64,000 bases of DNA from NCBI GenBank assembly GCA_018669475.1, contig JABHCC010000163.1, forward strand, positions 1-64,000. Reading direction: 5' to 3'. Below are positions 18,060 to 28,529 of the stretch, one piece after another (positions within the stretch are counted from its first letter, which is position 1; each line of letters opens with the position of its first letter). The notes below the pieces were generated by a model that was given only the letters and a program-made list of their open reading frames with translations, was not told the origin of the DNA and made no database searches. The stretch comes from Bacteroidota bacterium. GTDB taxonomy: Bacteria; Bacteroidota; Bacteroidia; Bacteroidales; UBA12481. The translations under genes were made by a program, and so were the position numbers.

Positions 18060-21000
18060 ATGGCGAGGTATACAAAAATATTCAATTGCTTTCTCAGAGG
18101 ATTAATCCTTTTGATATCTCTGACCATGCTCAGTATTCATTGTTTTGCCCAACGACATAATGTAATTCATTATACTGAAGCCGATGGTTTAGGCAATTCA
18201 TTAACTTATGGTATTGAACAAGATACATCAGGTAAGATGTGGTTTGCAACCCGTGCAGGAATTTCCTCATATGATGGGTCAACCTGGGAAAGTTACAATA
18301 TGCATGACGGCCTGGCTCGCAGCAGCTATGCGTTTATCAAAGTTGATGAAAAGGGGACTATCTGGGCTTTGCCAAATGTAGGGCAATTGTATCTGGCGAT
18401 TTTCAATGGTAATACCTGGGAGCATATTTTGCCGGCGGATCCACAAAAAAGTTATAGCCAGTTCAAGTCGTTATCTGTACACTATAAAAATGAAGAACCT
18501 ATAGTATGTGTTGGCACCATGGATCAAGGAGTATTGGTTAACCGACATAAGGAATGGACGCATTATACTACCTCTGATGGCTTGTTGAGTAATAAAATAA
18601 CAGCTGCCTGTTTCATAAATGACAGTATCTATGTCGCTACCAACAATGGTATAATTATAATTTCTGATAGTACCATTAGTATTCTTGATGACAGAAGCCT
18701 GGGGCTCCCCGATAATAACATAGTGGGGATGTGTACCCAAAAAACTATGGATAAAGATTCAGATAGGTGTATTCTTTGGCTGGCCGGACAAAATTGGCTG
18801 GGATATATTTTAAATCAGGAGTTTTTTTTAGTGAGCTCAGATATAGACATCACACTAAACAGAAAGTTCTATAGTGTTGTTCTTACCCCTGACCATAATG
18901 ATGGTATATATTATAGTAATGAGTTCGCTGTGCAGTATTTCGATTTTGATACAAAAAAGAGCAACATCATCGGGCAAAAAAATGGTTTGATTTCTGAAGG
19001 TGCAATTTCTGTTATTATTGACAGAGAAAAAACATTATGGATTGCAGGTGCCAGGGGAGTGAATAAAATTCCCTCTAAAAGGTTTGTCAGTTTTGATAAA
19101 GAAAATGGATTATTTGACAATGAGGTAACTGCCGTTGAAGAGATCAGTCCTGGCAACTATGTTTTTGGTCATATTGGTGGACTAACATTTTATGAGGACG
19201 GAGAGTTCAGTGAATTATATTTTATAACTTCATCAAACAACTGGCACATAAAGAGGGTTATGGATCTTTGCATAGATAATGATAATAATATCTGGTTTGC
19301 AATGGGTTCATATGGCATAGGATTTATTGATCCAAATAAAAACAAAAAATGGTTCAGCGAAAAAGAAGGAATTCAGGGAAATACGACATCTGTGATATCG
19401 ACAATCTCAGGTAAGATATATGCTAGCTCAGACAAAGGCCTTTTTGGCTTATACGGTAATAAGTTTTTGCACTTGAATTATGATGAATCATGGGATCGTC
19501 AAATCCGGAAGATATTTGAGACAAGTGATGGTTCGATTTATTGCACTACATATGGAAAAGGCATATGCAGGATTAAAGACGGAATTCCATTAATTATTGA
19601 ATATGAAGGAGAAAAGACATATAACAGCACATATACGATATGGGAGAATCCCGAAGGAGAAATTCTGGTAGGTTCAGCAATGGGACTGCTTAAAGTACAA
19701 GACTCTGTCTTGGTGAAGTTCACAGACATACCCCTTGAGAGACCAATTTATTTAATCATCAGCGATCATGAAGGACAATTATGGCTGGGGTCTGACAATG
19801 GAGTTTATCGATGGGATGGAAATGACCTGAAACATTTTTCTGTAAAAGATGGCCTTGCCGGACTGGAAATAAATCGTGATGGAGGATTACTTGATTCTAA
19901 CAACAACTTATGGTTTGGAACAAATAATGGGGTAACACTTTACAGGAACAGGTTTGATCACCGTAGGCATCGGGAAATACCACCTCCAAAAATTGCTTTG
20001 TCATTTGTTGAAGTTGAGGGCGATAGTTTATCACTTGATGAGGAAATTACACTGGGCTTTAATGAAAACGACCTAACCTTCAATTTTAAAGGTATCTCAT
20101 TTATTGATGAGAACAAGATATACTATAAGTGCAAACTTGAAGGATTTGATGAAGACTGGACTCCTGAATTCAGATCTTTTCAAAACAGTTATCGCTACTT
20201 CAGTTTGGAACCCGGAGAATATAAATTTTGTGTTAAAGCTAAAAATGCTTTGGGAATTTGGAGTGAATCCGTGTGTTCTGAAATGATAATAATTAGAACT
20301 CCAGTATGGCTGCAATGGTGGTTTATTATTCTTACAGCTATTATCTTACTCTTCGTCATCGGCATAGTATTCCGAACTGTAACACAAAAAAGATATACTC
20401 ACAGATTAGAGGAAACCGTCAAAAACCGCACAAAAGAATTAAATGCCAATAATGAAAAACTAAAAATAGCAAAAGAACAAGCAGAAGAAAGTGATCGCCT
20501 GAAATCTGCATTTTTAGCCAATATGAGCCATGAAATCAGAACTCCTATGAATGGAATTATTGGATTTTCAGATTTACTTCTTGAAAATGATTTGAGCAGT
20601 GAGAATACTGAAAGATATATTGGCATTATCAATAAAAGCGGGCAGCGCCTACTACAAACAATAAATGACATCATTGATATTTCAAAAATTGATTCTCAAC
20701 AAATGCCCATTACTCTGGAAGAAATTAGTATTAATGAGTACATGTCAGAATTACTTGATTTTTTTGAAATTCAGTGTACTGAGAAAGGAATTGCTCTGAC
20801 TCTGAATAATTCCATGGAAGCGACTGATATTAAACTTAATACTGATAAATCCAAGTTTAATTCTATTCTTACAAACCTAATTAGAAATGCCATTAAATAT
20901 ACCAATGAAGGAGCAATTTCAATAGGCTTCAAACCAAAGGAGAAGTATATTGAGTTTTTTGTAAAAGATTCAGGTATTGGAGTGCCATCTAATAAGCAAA

Positions 21001-21179
21001 AAGCCATATTCAATCGCTTTGAGCAGGCTGATTTCGAAACCAGCCTGACTATTGAGGGCTCAGGACTTGGTCTTTCAATCACAAAATCATACATTGAAAT
21101 GCTGAAAGGTGAAATTTGGCTTGAATCAGAAGTTGGCAGAGGTAGTATATTTTATTTCACCCTGCCTTTGCATAATTAA
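18060..21179 (+). CDS. Hybrid-type sensor kinase with two-component-regulator propeller, no receiver or HTH
   Basis: 1039 aa from ATG 18060; a TTG four codons earlier is less likely. A signal peptide ([22 protein letters not shown]) leads to a large periplasmic beta-propeller of Reg_prop repeats ([33 protein letters not shown]). A Y_Y_Y domain (about 660-740) and one transmembrane helix (about 755-775) follow. Then come a dimerisation domain with [12 protein letters not shown] (His824) and an ATPase domain with [10 protein letters not shown] and GSGLGLSI. The classical HTCS sensors of polysaccharide loci end in a receiver and AraC domain; this one stops after the ATPase. Its response regulator must lie elsewhere. 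It overlaps the convergent next gene by 23 bp. Confidence 0.9.
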   Translation: MARYTKIFNCFLRGLILLISLTMLSIHCFAQRHNVIHYTEADGLGNSLTYGIEQDTSGKMWFATRAGISSYDGSTWESYNMHDGLARSSYAFIKVDEKGTIWALPNVGQLYLAIFNGNTWEHILPADPQKSYSQFKSLSVHYKNEEPIVCVGTMDQGVLVNRHKEWTHYTTSDGLLSNKITAACFINDSIYVATNNGIIIISDSTISILDDRSLGLPDNNIVGMCTQKTMDKDSDRCILWLAGQNWLGYILNQEFFLVSSDIDITLNRKFYSVVLTPDHNDGIYYSNEFAVQYFDFDTKKSNIIGQKNGLISEGAISVIIDREKTLWIAGARGVNKIPSKRFVSFDKENGLFDNEVTAVEEISPGNYVFGHIGGLTFYEDGEFSELYFITSSNNWHIKRVMDLCIDNDNNIWFAMGSYGIGFIDPNKNKKWFSEKEGIQGNTTSVISTISGKIYASSDKGLFGLYGNKFLHLNYDESWDRQIRKIFETSDGSIYCTTYGKGICRIKDGIPLIIEYEGEKTYNSTYTIWENPEGEILVGSAMGLLKVQDSVLVKFTDIPLERPIYLIISDHEGQLWLGSDNGVYRWDGNDLKHFSVKDGLAGLEINRDGGLLDSNNNLWFGTNNGVTLYRNRFDHRRHREIPPPKIALSFVEVEGDSLSLDEEITLGFNENDLTFNFKGISFIDENKIYYKCKLEGFDEDWTPEFRSFQNSYRYFSLEPGEYKFCVKAKNALGIWSESVCSEMIIIRTPVWLQWWFIILTAIILLFVIGIVFRTVTQKRYTHRLEETVKNRTKELNANNEKLKIAKEQAEESDRLKSAFLANMSHEIRTPMNGIIGFSDLLLENDLSSENTERYIGIINKSGQRLLQTINDIIDISKIDSQQMPITLEEISINEYMSELLDFFEIQCTEKGIALTLNNSMEATDIKLNTDKSKFNSILTNLIRNAIKYTNEGAISIGFKPKEKYIEFFVKDSGIGVPSNKQKAIFNRFEQADFETSLTIEGSGLGLSITKSYIEMLKGEIWLESEVGRGSIFYFTLPLHN

Positions 21180-22437
21180 CAATATCATACCCAATCATCA
21201 CATCTCCATGTCGAACGAGTAACTTTCCTTCATAAATGGCCGGACGTGCCCAATATGGTCCCTTCCCTTCTTTAATCCGGAAGGTACTTATTACCTTGAA
21301 TTCTTTTGGATCAGCCTTGACAAGCGCTATATTTCCGCGCTTCTCTTCCAGACAATAAAGCATTCCCTCCGCAGAAAGAATCGGCCCTTTGTTATGAAAA
21401 TCCGCAATCCAGGTAATTTCTCCAGTACTCCAATTCATACACACCCATTTACCACTATTGCGTCCTGTAAAATTGGATCCATATAGAAAACCATCCACCA
21501 AAACTAAACCATGATTCTGGTTATCAAAGGTCTGGTCAACAAATTTCTCAGAGACCGACTTGCCATCAGGTGCAATCTCCAACATAACTGATTTAACATC
21601 CCAGCCATTTGATATCCAGAGACAAGAATCCTTGTATATTGGTGTATTGGTAAGAATTGTTGTGTTGTCACCGTTTGGACTAAGGAAATTATAATGATAG
21701 GTCCAAAGAATGTCCCCATTCTCCACATCAACTCCAATTAAGTGTGTTTGGGTGCCTGTAATAAAATACTTTTTTCCACAATGCTTAATTGCCATCGGAG
21801 CCATGTTACATCTATGGGAATCCATAGGTTCAGACTTCCATATTAAACCTCCGTTCATCTTATCCAATGCGATTACAGTTGTCGATTTACCTGCAGGGCT
21901 TGTAAGAATCATATCGTCGACGATCAGCACTGATTCAGAAACGCCAAACATATCCCAACTACTGTTATACTCCTCATGAATATCCACACTCCAGATCTCG
22001 TTGCCAGTTTTGGAGTTAAAACATGTCATCTTATCCATTCCGGAGAGCACATAAACACGATCACCCTCAACCGTTGGGGTACACCTCGCCTCAGGAAAGC
22101 TTTTATTCCAACACAATCCGTATGGTTTCTGCCAGAGAATTTTCCCGGAATGATCCATTGCGGTTAGATACTCTGTAGAATCCTTCTTTCCAGTTGCATA
22201 AATCATATCCTTAGTAGCAACCGTAGAAGAGAACCCTCTGCCTAATCCTTCAGTAACAAAAAGAATTTCTGGTCCCTCTTTAGGCCATTCTTTCAACAAG
22301 GAAGTATCAGTAAATAATCCATCCCTGTTTGGTCCCCGCCATTGGGCGTCCTGAGCATTAATTCTTACACTATTTACTGAAATCATTAACATAAAGATGA
22401 TTCCAAATGCCCAAAATTTTGATGTAATCTTATTCAC
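21157..22437 (-). CDS. Secreted PQQ-like beta-propeller protein
   Basis: 426 aa with a signal peptide ending ...SVRINAQD. It opens with [10 protein letters not shown] and continues through repeats typical of PQQ-like propellers ([47 protein letters not shown]). No dehydrogenase active site or heme-binding motif is seen, so this is a propeller of the outer-membrane/BamB-like fold and probably not a quinoprotein enzyme. It is a paralogue of the protein at 25.3-26.6 kb, and the two bracket the GH95 gene. The role is unknown; glycan or protein binding is possible. The gene end overlaps the sensor kinase by 23 bp. Confidence 0.85.
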   Translation of the reverse strand: MNKITSKFWAFGIIFMLMISVNSVRINAQDAQWRGPNRDGLFTDTSLLKEWPKEGPEILFVTEGLGRGFSSTVATKDMIYATGKKDSTEYLTAMDHSGKILWQKPYGLCWNKSFPEARCTPTVEGDRVYVLSGMDKMTCFNSKTGNEIWSVDIHEEYNSSWDMFGVSESVLIVDDMILTSPAGKSTTVIALDKMNGGLIWKSEPMDSHRCNMAPMAIKHCGKKYFITGTQTHLIGVDVENGDILWTYHYNFLSPNGDNTTILTNTPIYKDSCLWISNGWDVKSVMLEIAPDGKSVSEKFVDQTFDNQNHGLVLVDGFLYGSNFTGRNSGKWVCMNWSTGEITWIADFHNKGPILSAEGMLYCLEEKRGNIALVKADPKEFKVISTFRIKEGKGPYWARPAIYEGKLLVRHGDVMIGYDIVNYAKAG

Positions 22438-22579
22438 TTTCTCAATTTTTAAAATCCCACTAATATACTATAATATTGAACTATCCGGTCGCTAGTCAGT
22501 TTGGGTATCACTACTATCGTTTAAACAAAACAAACACATTCACTATTTATTTGTTTTACCTGCCGGATGGTGTCAAATG

Positions 22580-24976
22580 TCAAAGCCGGTAAAAATCCGA
22601 CAGTTTTAGTTTTTGCTTTTCATCTTTAGATAAATCAAGACTAATCAGCTGATCTTTGTATTTCAAATTGCATTCTTGTCCAAGGAGAGAACGTATTCGC
22701 ACTTCTGTCAATTCATTATTTGACCATTTGATATCTACTTCAAACCCATTTCGTGCTCGCAATCCTTTCACTTCACCTGTTGGCCATTCTATTGGTAAAG
22801 CAGGAAGCACTTGAATTACTCCGGCGTAGCTTTGAATTAACATTTCAGCAATTCCAGCTGTAGTGCCAAAATTGGCATCCATCTGAAAAGGAGGATGTTG
22901 TCCAAAGAGATTAGGAGATGTACTCCTTGTCAATACAGTATTTAAACTTTCTTTAGCCTTCTCTCCATCCCGTAATCTGGCATATTGACTGATCAACCAG
23001 GCTGCACTCCAACCTGTATGACCTCCCCCGTTTGCAATCCTGTGGTCTAATGATTTTTTGGCAGCCTGAGCCAAATCCGGAGTGTCTTCCATATTGATTT
23101 GTGCCCCCGGATGCAAAGCAAATAAATGAGAAATATGCCTGTGCCCTGGTTCTGCCTCAGGATACTCTTCTGCCCATTCCATTAAGCGGCCATCAGATCC
23201 AACTTGCGGTCCCTGCAATCTCACTTTTGCCTCAGCAACAAGCTGAACGAACTCGTCTTGTATATCCAATTCTTGTGATGCATGCAGAAAGTCGGTGAAA
23301 AGTTGCCAAATCACTTCCTGATCATGGGTCGGACCCATACTAATTTGGCATCTGCTACCATCCGGAGCAATAAAAGTATTCTCAGGAGAGACAGCCGGAC
23401 CCGATACCAGAAGTTTGGTTTCAGGGTTTTCAACAAGCCAGCCTATATAAAACTCTACTGAACCTTTCAATACCGGATACATTCTCTTCAGAAAATCTTT
23501 GTCTCCGGTAAAGGCATAATGCTCACCTATATGTGAACAAATCCAGGCCCCTCCCCCGGCATGCATTCCCCATGATGCTCTCTCTCCTGGTGCAGTATAG
23601 CCCCAAATGTTTGTTATTGGATGAATAACCCAACCATCAAGGTGGTATTGAATTCGGGCTGTCTTTCTGCCAGGCTCAACCAGCGACTCAACTAAATCAA
23701 ACAGAGGCAAATGAATGTCTGACAGATTAGTTACTTCAGCCAACCAGTAATTCATCTGAACATTAACATCTGTGTGGTAATCTCCATTCCATGGAGTTTG
23801 AATTTTATTGGTCCAAACTCCTTGCAGATTGGCAGGAAGTGAACCTGGCCGGGATGATGAGATAAGCAGGTAGCGGCCATATTGAAACATCAACTCCACC
23901 AGATGTGGATCTGACTGGCTATCTTTAAAATTCTGTACTCTTTCATCGCTGGGTATGGCAAAAATGTCATCAGGTGTAATATCGAAACTTACCCGCTTGA
24001 AATACGACTGATACTCCTTTTTATGATTATCCAATAATTCATCAAAGGAATTTCCTATAGCCTGCTTAATATTTCTAGCGCATATTTGTTTGTAGTCTCT
24101 ACCAATATAATCAGGGTAATTCAGTACATAATCAGTGGAAGCTGAAAGAAATAGTATCACCTCATCTGCATCTTCAATGATTAATTTTGAATTCTGGCAA
24201 CTCATTGTTCCGTTCTTATTTACTGCCTGAAGGCGTGCCATGTACTGCAATCCTTCCCCACCCTGTCCGTCAGATAATGCACCTGCTAATATGAGTTGAT
24301 TGTTGTCGCTGTAACTCTCAAATCTCTCGGGCCTGTCAAGAGAGCAGTTGATAGAAATTTGACCCCTTTGATCTGCAGTAAACCTTGCAACCATTACCTG
24401 ATCTGGTTCACTGACAAAAATCTCACGTCGATAATTCACTCCATCCTGAGTATAGCTAACCCTTACAAGAGCATCATCCAGATCGAGCTCCCGGTAATAG
24501 TTTTCGTACTTCTCTGTTTTGCCATTCTCTATTCGAAGATCTCCCAGGGTTTGAAAACTCCCAAATGGAACTTTTGCTCCATTACCATGGCCAGAGCCGG
24601 CTCCTTTACATATTTGAGTTTCATTAGTTAGCTCGCTTGCTTCCTTGAATTTCCCTTCAAACAAAAGCTGCCGGATTTTATCTTGTGCTTCGAATGCATC
24701 AGGATTATCATTATCAAAAACACTACCCGACCACATACTCTCCTCATTCAACTGGATGCGCTCATTATTCACATCACCAAAAACCATTACACCCAGAGAT
24801 CCATTGCCTAGTGGTAAAGCATTGAGCCAATCAACATTATCTTTCCAGGAATAGGGATTGTCTGGTTCAGTGGCACAGGCCGGCTGATTATACCACAGTA
24901 GTAGATGATCCTGTGATTCAGTAGAGCAAGACAACAGAATAGTACCAAGCAGCAAAGACAGAATAATACGGTTCAT
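22580..24976 (-). CDS. GH95 alpha-L-fucosidase-type enzyme, lipoprotein
   Basis: 798 aa with a lipobox (LLGTILLSC). The N-terminal domain has LPLGNGSLGVMVFGD and ERIQLNEESMWSG, hallmarks of GH95. The barrel contains PANLQGVWTNKIQTPWNGDYHTD, SPENTF, then HRHISHLFALHPG. The tail has MDANFGTTAGIAEMLIQS and IQVLPALP. GH95 enzymes remove alpha-1,2-L-fucose or L-galactose with inversion. The Asn pair that positions the water (N-x-N before QMNYW) reads D403-V-N405 here, so the first Asn is replaced by Asp. Length and architecture are complete. Both neighbours are PQQ-like propeller genes in the same orientation, with the small membrane-protein gene between. Confidence 0.92.
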   Translation of the reverse strand: MNRIILSLLLGTILLSCSTESQDHLLLWYNQPACATEPDNPYSWKDNVDWLNALPLGNGSLGVMVFGDVNNERIQLNEESMWSGSVFDNDNPDAFEAQDKIRQLLFEGKFKEASELTNETQICKGAGSGHGNGAKVPFGSFQTLGDLRIENGKTEKYENYYRELDLDDALVRVSYTQDGVNYRREIFVSEPDQVMVARFTADQRGQISINCSLDRPERFESYSDNNQLILAGALSDGQGGEGLQYMARLQAVNKNGTMSCQNSKLIIEDADEVILFLSASTDYVLNYPDYIGRDYKQICARNIKQAIGNSFDELLDNHKKEYQSYFKRVSFDITPDDIFAIPSDERVQNFKDSQSDPHLVELMFQYGRYLLISSSRPGSLPANLQGVWTNKIQTPWNGDYHTDVNVQMNYWLAEVTNLSDIHLPLFDLVESLVEPGRKTARIQYHLDGWVIHPITNIWGYTAPGERASWGMHAGGGAWICSHIGEHYAFTGDKDFLKRMYPVLKGSVEFYIGWLVENPETKLLVSGPAVSPENTFIAPDGSRCQISMGPTHDQEVIWQLFTDFLHASQELDIQDEFVQLVAEAKVRLQGPQVGSDGRLMEWAEEYPEAEPGHRHISHLFALHPGAQINMEDTPDLAQAAKKSLDHRIANGGGHTGWSAAWLISQYARLRDGEKAKESLNTVLTRSTSPNLFGQHPPFQMDANFGTTAGIAEMLIQSYAGVIQVLPALPIEWPTGEVKGLRARNGFEVDIKWSNNELTEVRIRSLLGQECNLKYKDQLISLDLSKDEKQKLKLSDFYRL

Positions 24977-25004
24977 ATGATGGGGAATTTATTAAAGCTT
25001 CCAT

Positions 25005-25012
25005 CAAAGATA
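25005..25012 (-). promoter_or_regulatory. Candidate -7 promoter element of GH95 gene
   Basis: On the minus strand TATCTTTG (25012 to 25005) matches TAnnTTTG and sits about 30 bp upstream of the GH95 ATG. No clear TTG -33 box is seen at the usual distance, so confidence is modest. Confidence 0.35.
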
Positions 25013-25069
25013 ATGATATTGTTCTGCTCTTCAGAATGAGCTATATTTCAAACCCATCTCATCAATAAA

Positions 25070-25252
25070 CTACGAATACAAGGCTTTAAAAGCTTCCAGT
25101 ACCAAAAAAACAGGCCAAATAATCGCTTTCAAGATACCCAACACACCCATCCAAAAGCTTGTTGCTTGTCCGATAAAAAAAATGATTGCTCCTATGAAAC
25201 CAAGTCCATAAATCACATTTGAAGTTCCGTATTGCTTCACCTCTTTACTCAT
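25070..25252 (-). CDS. Small two-helix membrane protein
   Basis: 60 aa from the ATG at 25252; an upstream start at 25279 would add nine residues. A short charged N-terminus (MSKEVKQYGTSN) leads to two hydrophobic segments (IYGLGFIGAIIFFIGQATSF and MGVLGILKAIIWPVFLVLEAF). I do not recognise the family by name, though short proteins of this shape are common in Bacteroidota. It sits between GH95 and a PQQ-like gene on the same strand. Confidence 0.65.
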   Translation of the reverse strand: MSKEVKQYGTSNVIYGLGFIGAIIFFIGQATSFWMGVLGILKAIIWPVFLVLEAFKALYS

Positions 25253-25331
25253 AATGACATTTATTAGGTTTATAATCAATTCTCTAACGAATATAAGAAT
25301 TCAAAACGATAAACGTGAAACTTACACTCTG

Positions 25332-26591
25332 CTATTCCTCAACTGCTGAAATTCTGTATGCATGAATGACATCCCCATGACGAACATACATCTTGCCATC
25401 ATTGATTACCGGATGGGCAAAGTGTTCTCTTTCTCCTTTTGTCATTCTGAATTTACTCACCACTTCCATATTCAGGGGATCCTGTGTAATCAACATAACT
25501 TCACCTCTCTGATTGTAATAATACAGCATATTGCCTGCTGCAATTACAGCTCCGGGACCAATCCTTAATGCTTTTCCAATCTCTCCTGTTTCTGCATTGA
25601 TGCTTTTAAATTCTGGCTTCTGAGTTCCACAGCCATAGAGATAATTTCCAATTTTCACAATGCCTCCCATGAAGCTGTCAAAATCTGGATTGTGCCAAAC
25701 TTCTTCAATACTTGAACCATCAGGTGATAATTCAAGCTTCACACCACCATTTCCATCACCAGCAGCATAATAGATAAATCCGTTGTCAAAAATGATTGTA
25801 TTGGCATGTGTGTCGCCCTTTCCAAGTTCGCGTTCTTCCAATTTCAGGTTAACCTGATCATGTACCCAAAGCAATTCTCCGGTTTTGGTATCGAGTCCCA
25901 TCAGTTCATAAGCGGTAAAGGTCACCAGAATATTTCTCTCTTCTAACTCAATTATCTGAGGCTGGTTGTAGCCCGGACGTTCACCGGCACCAGGATTACT
26001 CCAAATCATCTCGCCGGTAAAACGATCTAATGCAACAACATTATTCTCCTTTCCTCCCGGAGTACAAAAAACTTTATCATCTTCAATAATCACCGCTTCA
26101 GAATATCCAAACAAGGGGAATTCTCCATTCAGATCATTGATCATATCCACTGACCACTCTTTCTCACCGCTTTCTCTGTTAATGCAATATACATTACCCA
26201 TTCCTGAAGTCACATAAATGAGATCATCCACAATGGTTGGTGCTGAGCGCGAACCATTCCAGTTTTTCACCCATTCTTTTCCGAAATCGCTTTTCCACAA
26301 TAAATCTCCATCAATATTGAATGCAAATAAATAGGCAATACTATCCTGCTCTCCCTGGATGTACATTTTATCACTGGTAAAAATGGGTGAACCGTATCCA
26401 TTTCCAATACCTTCATATTCCCATACCAACTCCGGTCCCTCCTCTGGCCACGACTCTAACACATTCTCTTCAGTGTAAATGCCAGATCTGTTTTCACCAC
26501 GCCACTCATATACCTTTGGTGCCTGATTGCATGAATACAGAAAAATCAATACTAAAACTGTTACAAATCCTGTGGTGCCATTTTTTTTCAT
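25332..26591 (-). CDS. PQQ-like beta-propeller lipoprotein
   Basis: 419 aa from ATG 26591, chosen because it begins a lipoprotein signal (FVTVLVLIFLYSC); a start 17 codons upstream would bury it. Repeats include WRGENRSGIY, GDLLWKSDFGKEW, SGEKEWSVDM, GEMIWSNPG and GELLWVHDQ. It aligns along its length with the 21.2-22.4 kb protein (shared opening W-R-G-x-N-R and ending V-R-H-G-D-V). The likely role is a periplasmic or surface-exposed propeller. It is probably transcribed ahead of the small membrane protein and GH95. Confidence 0.85.
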   Translation of the reverse strand: MKKNGTTGFVTVLVLIFLYSCNQAPKVYEWRGENRSGIYTEENVLESWPEEGPELVWEYEGIGNGYGSPIFTSDKMYIQGEQDSIAYLFAFNIDGDLLWKSDFGKEWVKNWNGSRSAPTIVDDLIYVTSGMGNVYCINRESGEKEWSVDMINDLNGEFPLFGYSEAVIIEDDKVFCTPGGKENNVVALDRFTGEMIWSNPGAGERPGYNQPQIIELEERNILVTFTAYELMGLDTKTGELLWVHDQVNLKLEERELGKGDTHANTIIFDNGFIYYAAGDGNGGVKLELSPDGSSIEEVWHNPDFDSFMGGIVKIGNYLYGCGTQKPEFKSINAETGEIGKALRIGPGAVIAAGNMLYYYNQRGEVMLITQDPLNMEVVSKFRMTKGEREHFAHPVINDGKMYVRHGDVIHAYRISAVEE

Positions 26592-26717
26592 ATCTCTGAT
26601 TTTGAATATTTCATTTTTGTAAGGCTGTGAAGATAGACTCAAAAGTATTTATATAACATGATGATGATCAGTAATTCACTGCTTAAATGAATCATATCAA
26701 ACTAAATACCGAATCAT

Positions 26718-28370
26718 TTATTTTGGGAAAGGCTTAACTCTGGCTCGTAGCGCCCATGCTTCCCAGGCATCGATCAGCTCTTTGGCTTTCTCCGGATTTT
26801 CCTCAATTAAATCATGCATCTCACTACGGTCATTTGTGAGATCATATAATTCCCATGGCCCCTTCAGTCCCTTTGCCACAAGCTTCCATTGGCCATCACG
26901 AACCGCCCGGTTGCGCAAATGCTCAAAAAATAACATCCTCTCTTCAAGCTTATCATTTTTGAAAACTGGCAAAAGGCTTTCACCCTCCAGCGGAATTAAC
27001 TTAACAGCATTATATTCTGCCGGATAATCAACACCTCCAACATCCACACAAGTAGCCATGATATCGATTAAATGTCCGGGAGTTTGCCTCCACTCATTTT
27101 TACCCTTGACACCATCGGGCCAATGAACAATAAGCGGTGTAGATATGCCTCCTTCATGAACATATGTTTTGAACAAACGAAAGGGAGTATTCGACACATT
27201 AGCCCACTCCAAACCATAGGCAATATATGATTCAGGTCCGCCATGCATCACATCCTGCCCCATCATCACAGGGATATTATCACGTGTAACATCAGGTATC
27301 ATTTTGGTCTGGAAATCATTGCGACCAATTGTGGCCTCAATAGGATCACGTTCCCGGCGTCCGTAACTTTCATGGCAGCCTCCATTATCCTGCAAAAACA
27401 TTATCAGCGTATTATCTAACTGGCCTTTCTTTTCCAGCTCAGCCACAATCCGCCCAATGCCCTGATCCATATTGTCTATCATCGCGGCATACACTTCCAT
27501 ACCCCGGGCTTCCCATTCTTTGTTCTCTATCTCAGACCACGATTTACGCGCCAAAGGACTCACATCCCATTCATCCGGCAGGATACCTAATTCTTTCATT
27601 TTTTTAACCCTCACCTCCCGGATGGCTGCATAGCCCTCATCGTATTTGCCGTAGTATTTCTCAACATCTTTTTCGAGGGCATGCATGGGCCAATGAGCAG
27701 CAGTGTAAGCAACATACATGAAAAAGGGATTATTTGTTTCATGCTCCCGGATAAAGCGGGTGGCATGATCAGATATCGCATCGGTGTAATAGAAACTTTC
27801 AGGTGTATACTCAGGATCATTGAGTGGGGAAATGAACTCATTTTCTCTGACAAGACTATTCGGATCATAAAAACTCCCAGCTCCATGAATGGTGCCGTAG
27901 AATTTATCAAATCCTCGCTGCCTGGGCCAGTTGTCTTTGTTTACATCTTTTGGCCGGTAAGGAGTAACATGCCATTTACCAGCCATATAGGCAGAATAGC
28001 CTGCAGTTTTCATAGCTTCACCAATAGTTAAACATTCGCGATTTAACTGGCCCCTGTAACCAGGCAATCCCCTGTCTGAGGTCATCTGCCCCATGCCTGC
28101 CTGATGAGAATACAGACCGGTCAGGATACTAGCACGGGTCGGACAACATCTGCCGGTATTGTAAAACTGCGTAAAGCGCAAACCATTGGTTGCCAGCTTA
28201 TCCAGAGCGGGTGTATTGATCTCACCACCGTAACATCCAATATCAGAGTATCCCATGTCATCCGACAGGATAAGAATAATATTAGGTCTTTTGTCGATTC
28301 TGTCTTTCTGAGAATCACATTGAATAAAAAGGAGAATGGTAAGAAGAATCAGACCGCATTTTTTGAGCAT
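26718..28370 (-). CDS. Arylsulfatase-type S1 sulfatase
   Basis: 550 aa lipoprotein (LTILLFIQC). The sulfatase signature is C75-C-P-T-R79 followed by ASILTGLYSHQAG; the first Cys would become formylglycine. LILSDDMGYSDIGCYGG at the N-terminus provides the metal-binding Asp pair, with QDNGG later. Length and motifs fit the arylsulfatase branch of S1. It follows the PQQ-like/GH95 group in reverse order and probably desulfates the same glycan. Substrate unknown. Confidence 0.92.
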   Translation of the reverse strand: MLKKCGLILLTILLFIQCDSQKDRIDKRPNIILILSDDMGYSDIGCYGGEINTPALDKLATNGLRFTQFYNTGRCCPTRASILTGLYSHQAGMGQMTSDRGLPGYRGQLNRECLTIGEAMKTAGYSAYMAGKWHVTPYRPKDVNKDNWPRQRGFDKFYGTIHGAGSFYDPNSLVRENEFISPLNDPEYTPESFYYTDAISDHATRFIREHETNNPFFMYVAYTAAHWPMHALEKDVEKYYGKYDEGYAAIREVRVKKMKELGILPDEWDVSPLARKSWSEIENKEWEARGMEVYAAMIDNMDQGIGRIVAELEKKGQLDNTLIMFLQDNGGCHESYGRRERDPIEATIGRNDFQTKMIPDVTRDNIPVMMGQDVMHGGPESYIAYGLEWANVSNTPFRLFKTYVHEGGISTPLIVHWPDGVKGKNEWRQTPGHLIDIMATCVDVGGVDYPAEYNAVKLIPLEGESLLPVFKNDKLEERMLFFEHLRNRAVRDGQWKLVAKGLKGPWELYDLTNDRSEMHDLIEENPEKAKELIDAWEAWALRARVKPFPK

Positions 28371-28529
28371 CTCATTATAATTTTGGGGATGTTATCACTA
28401 CACTATAAATGTAAGCAATAGTTTGCATTTCAAAATTGCTCATACTTTTATCCGGCAGGCAACTATTGTATTAAACAGTAGTGAAGAGATTTATATATAT
28501 CTTTAAGCATCCTTGAAAACACAAATAGT

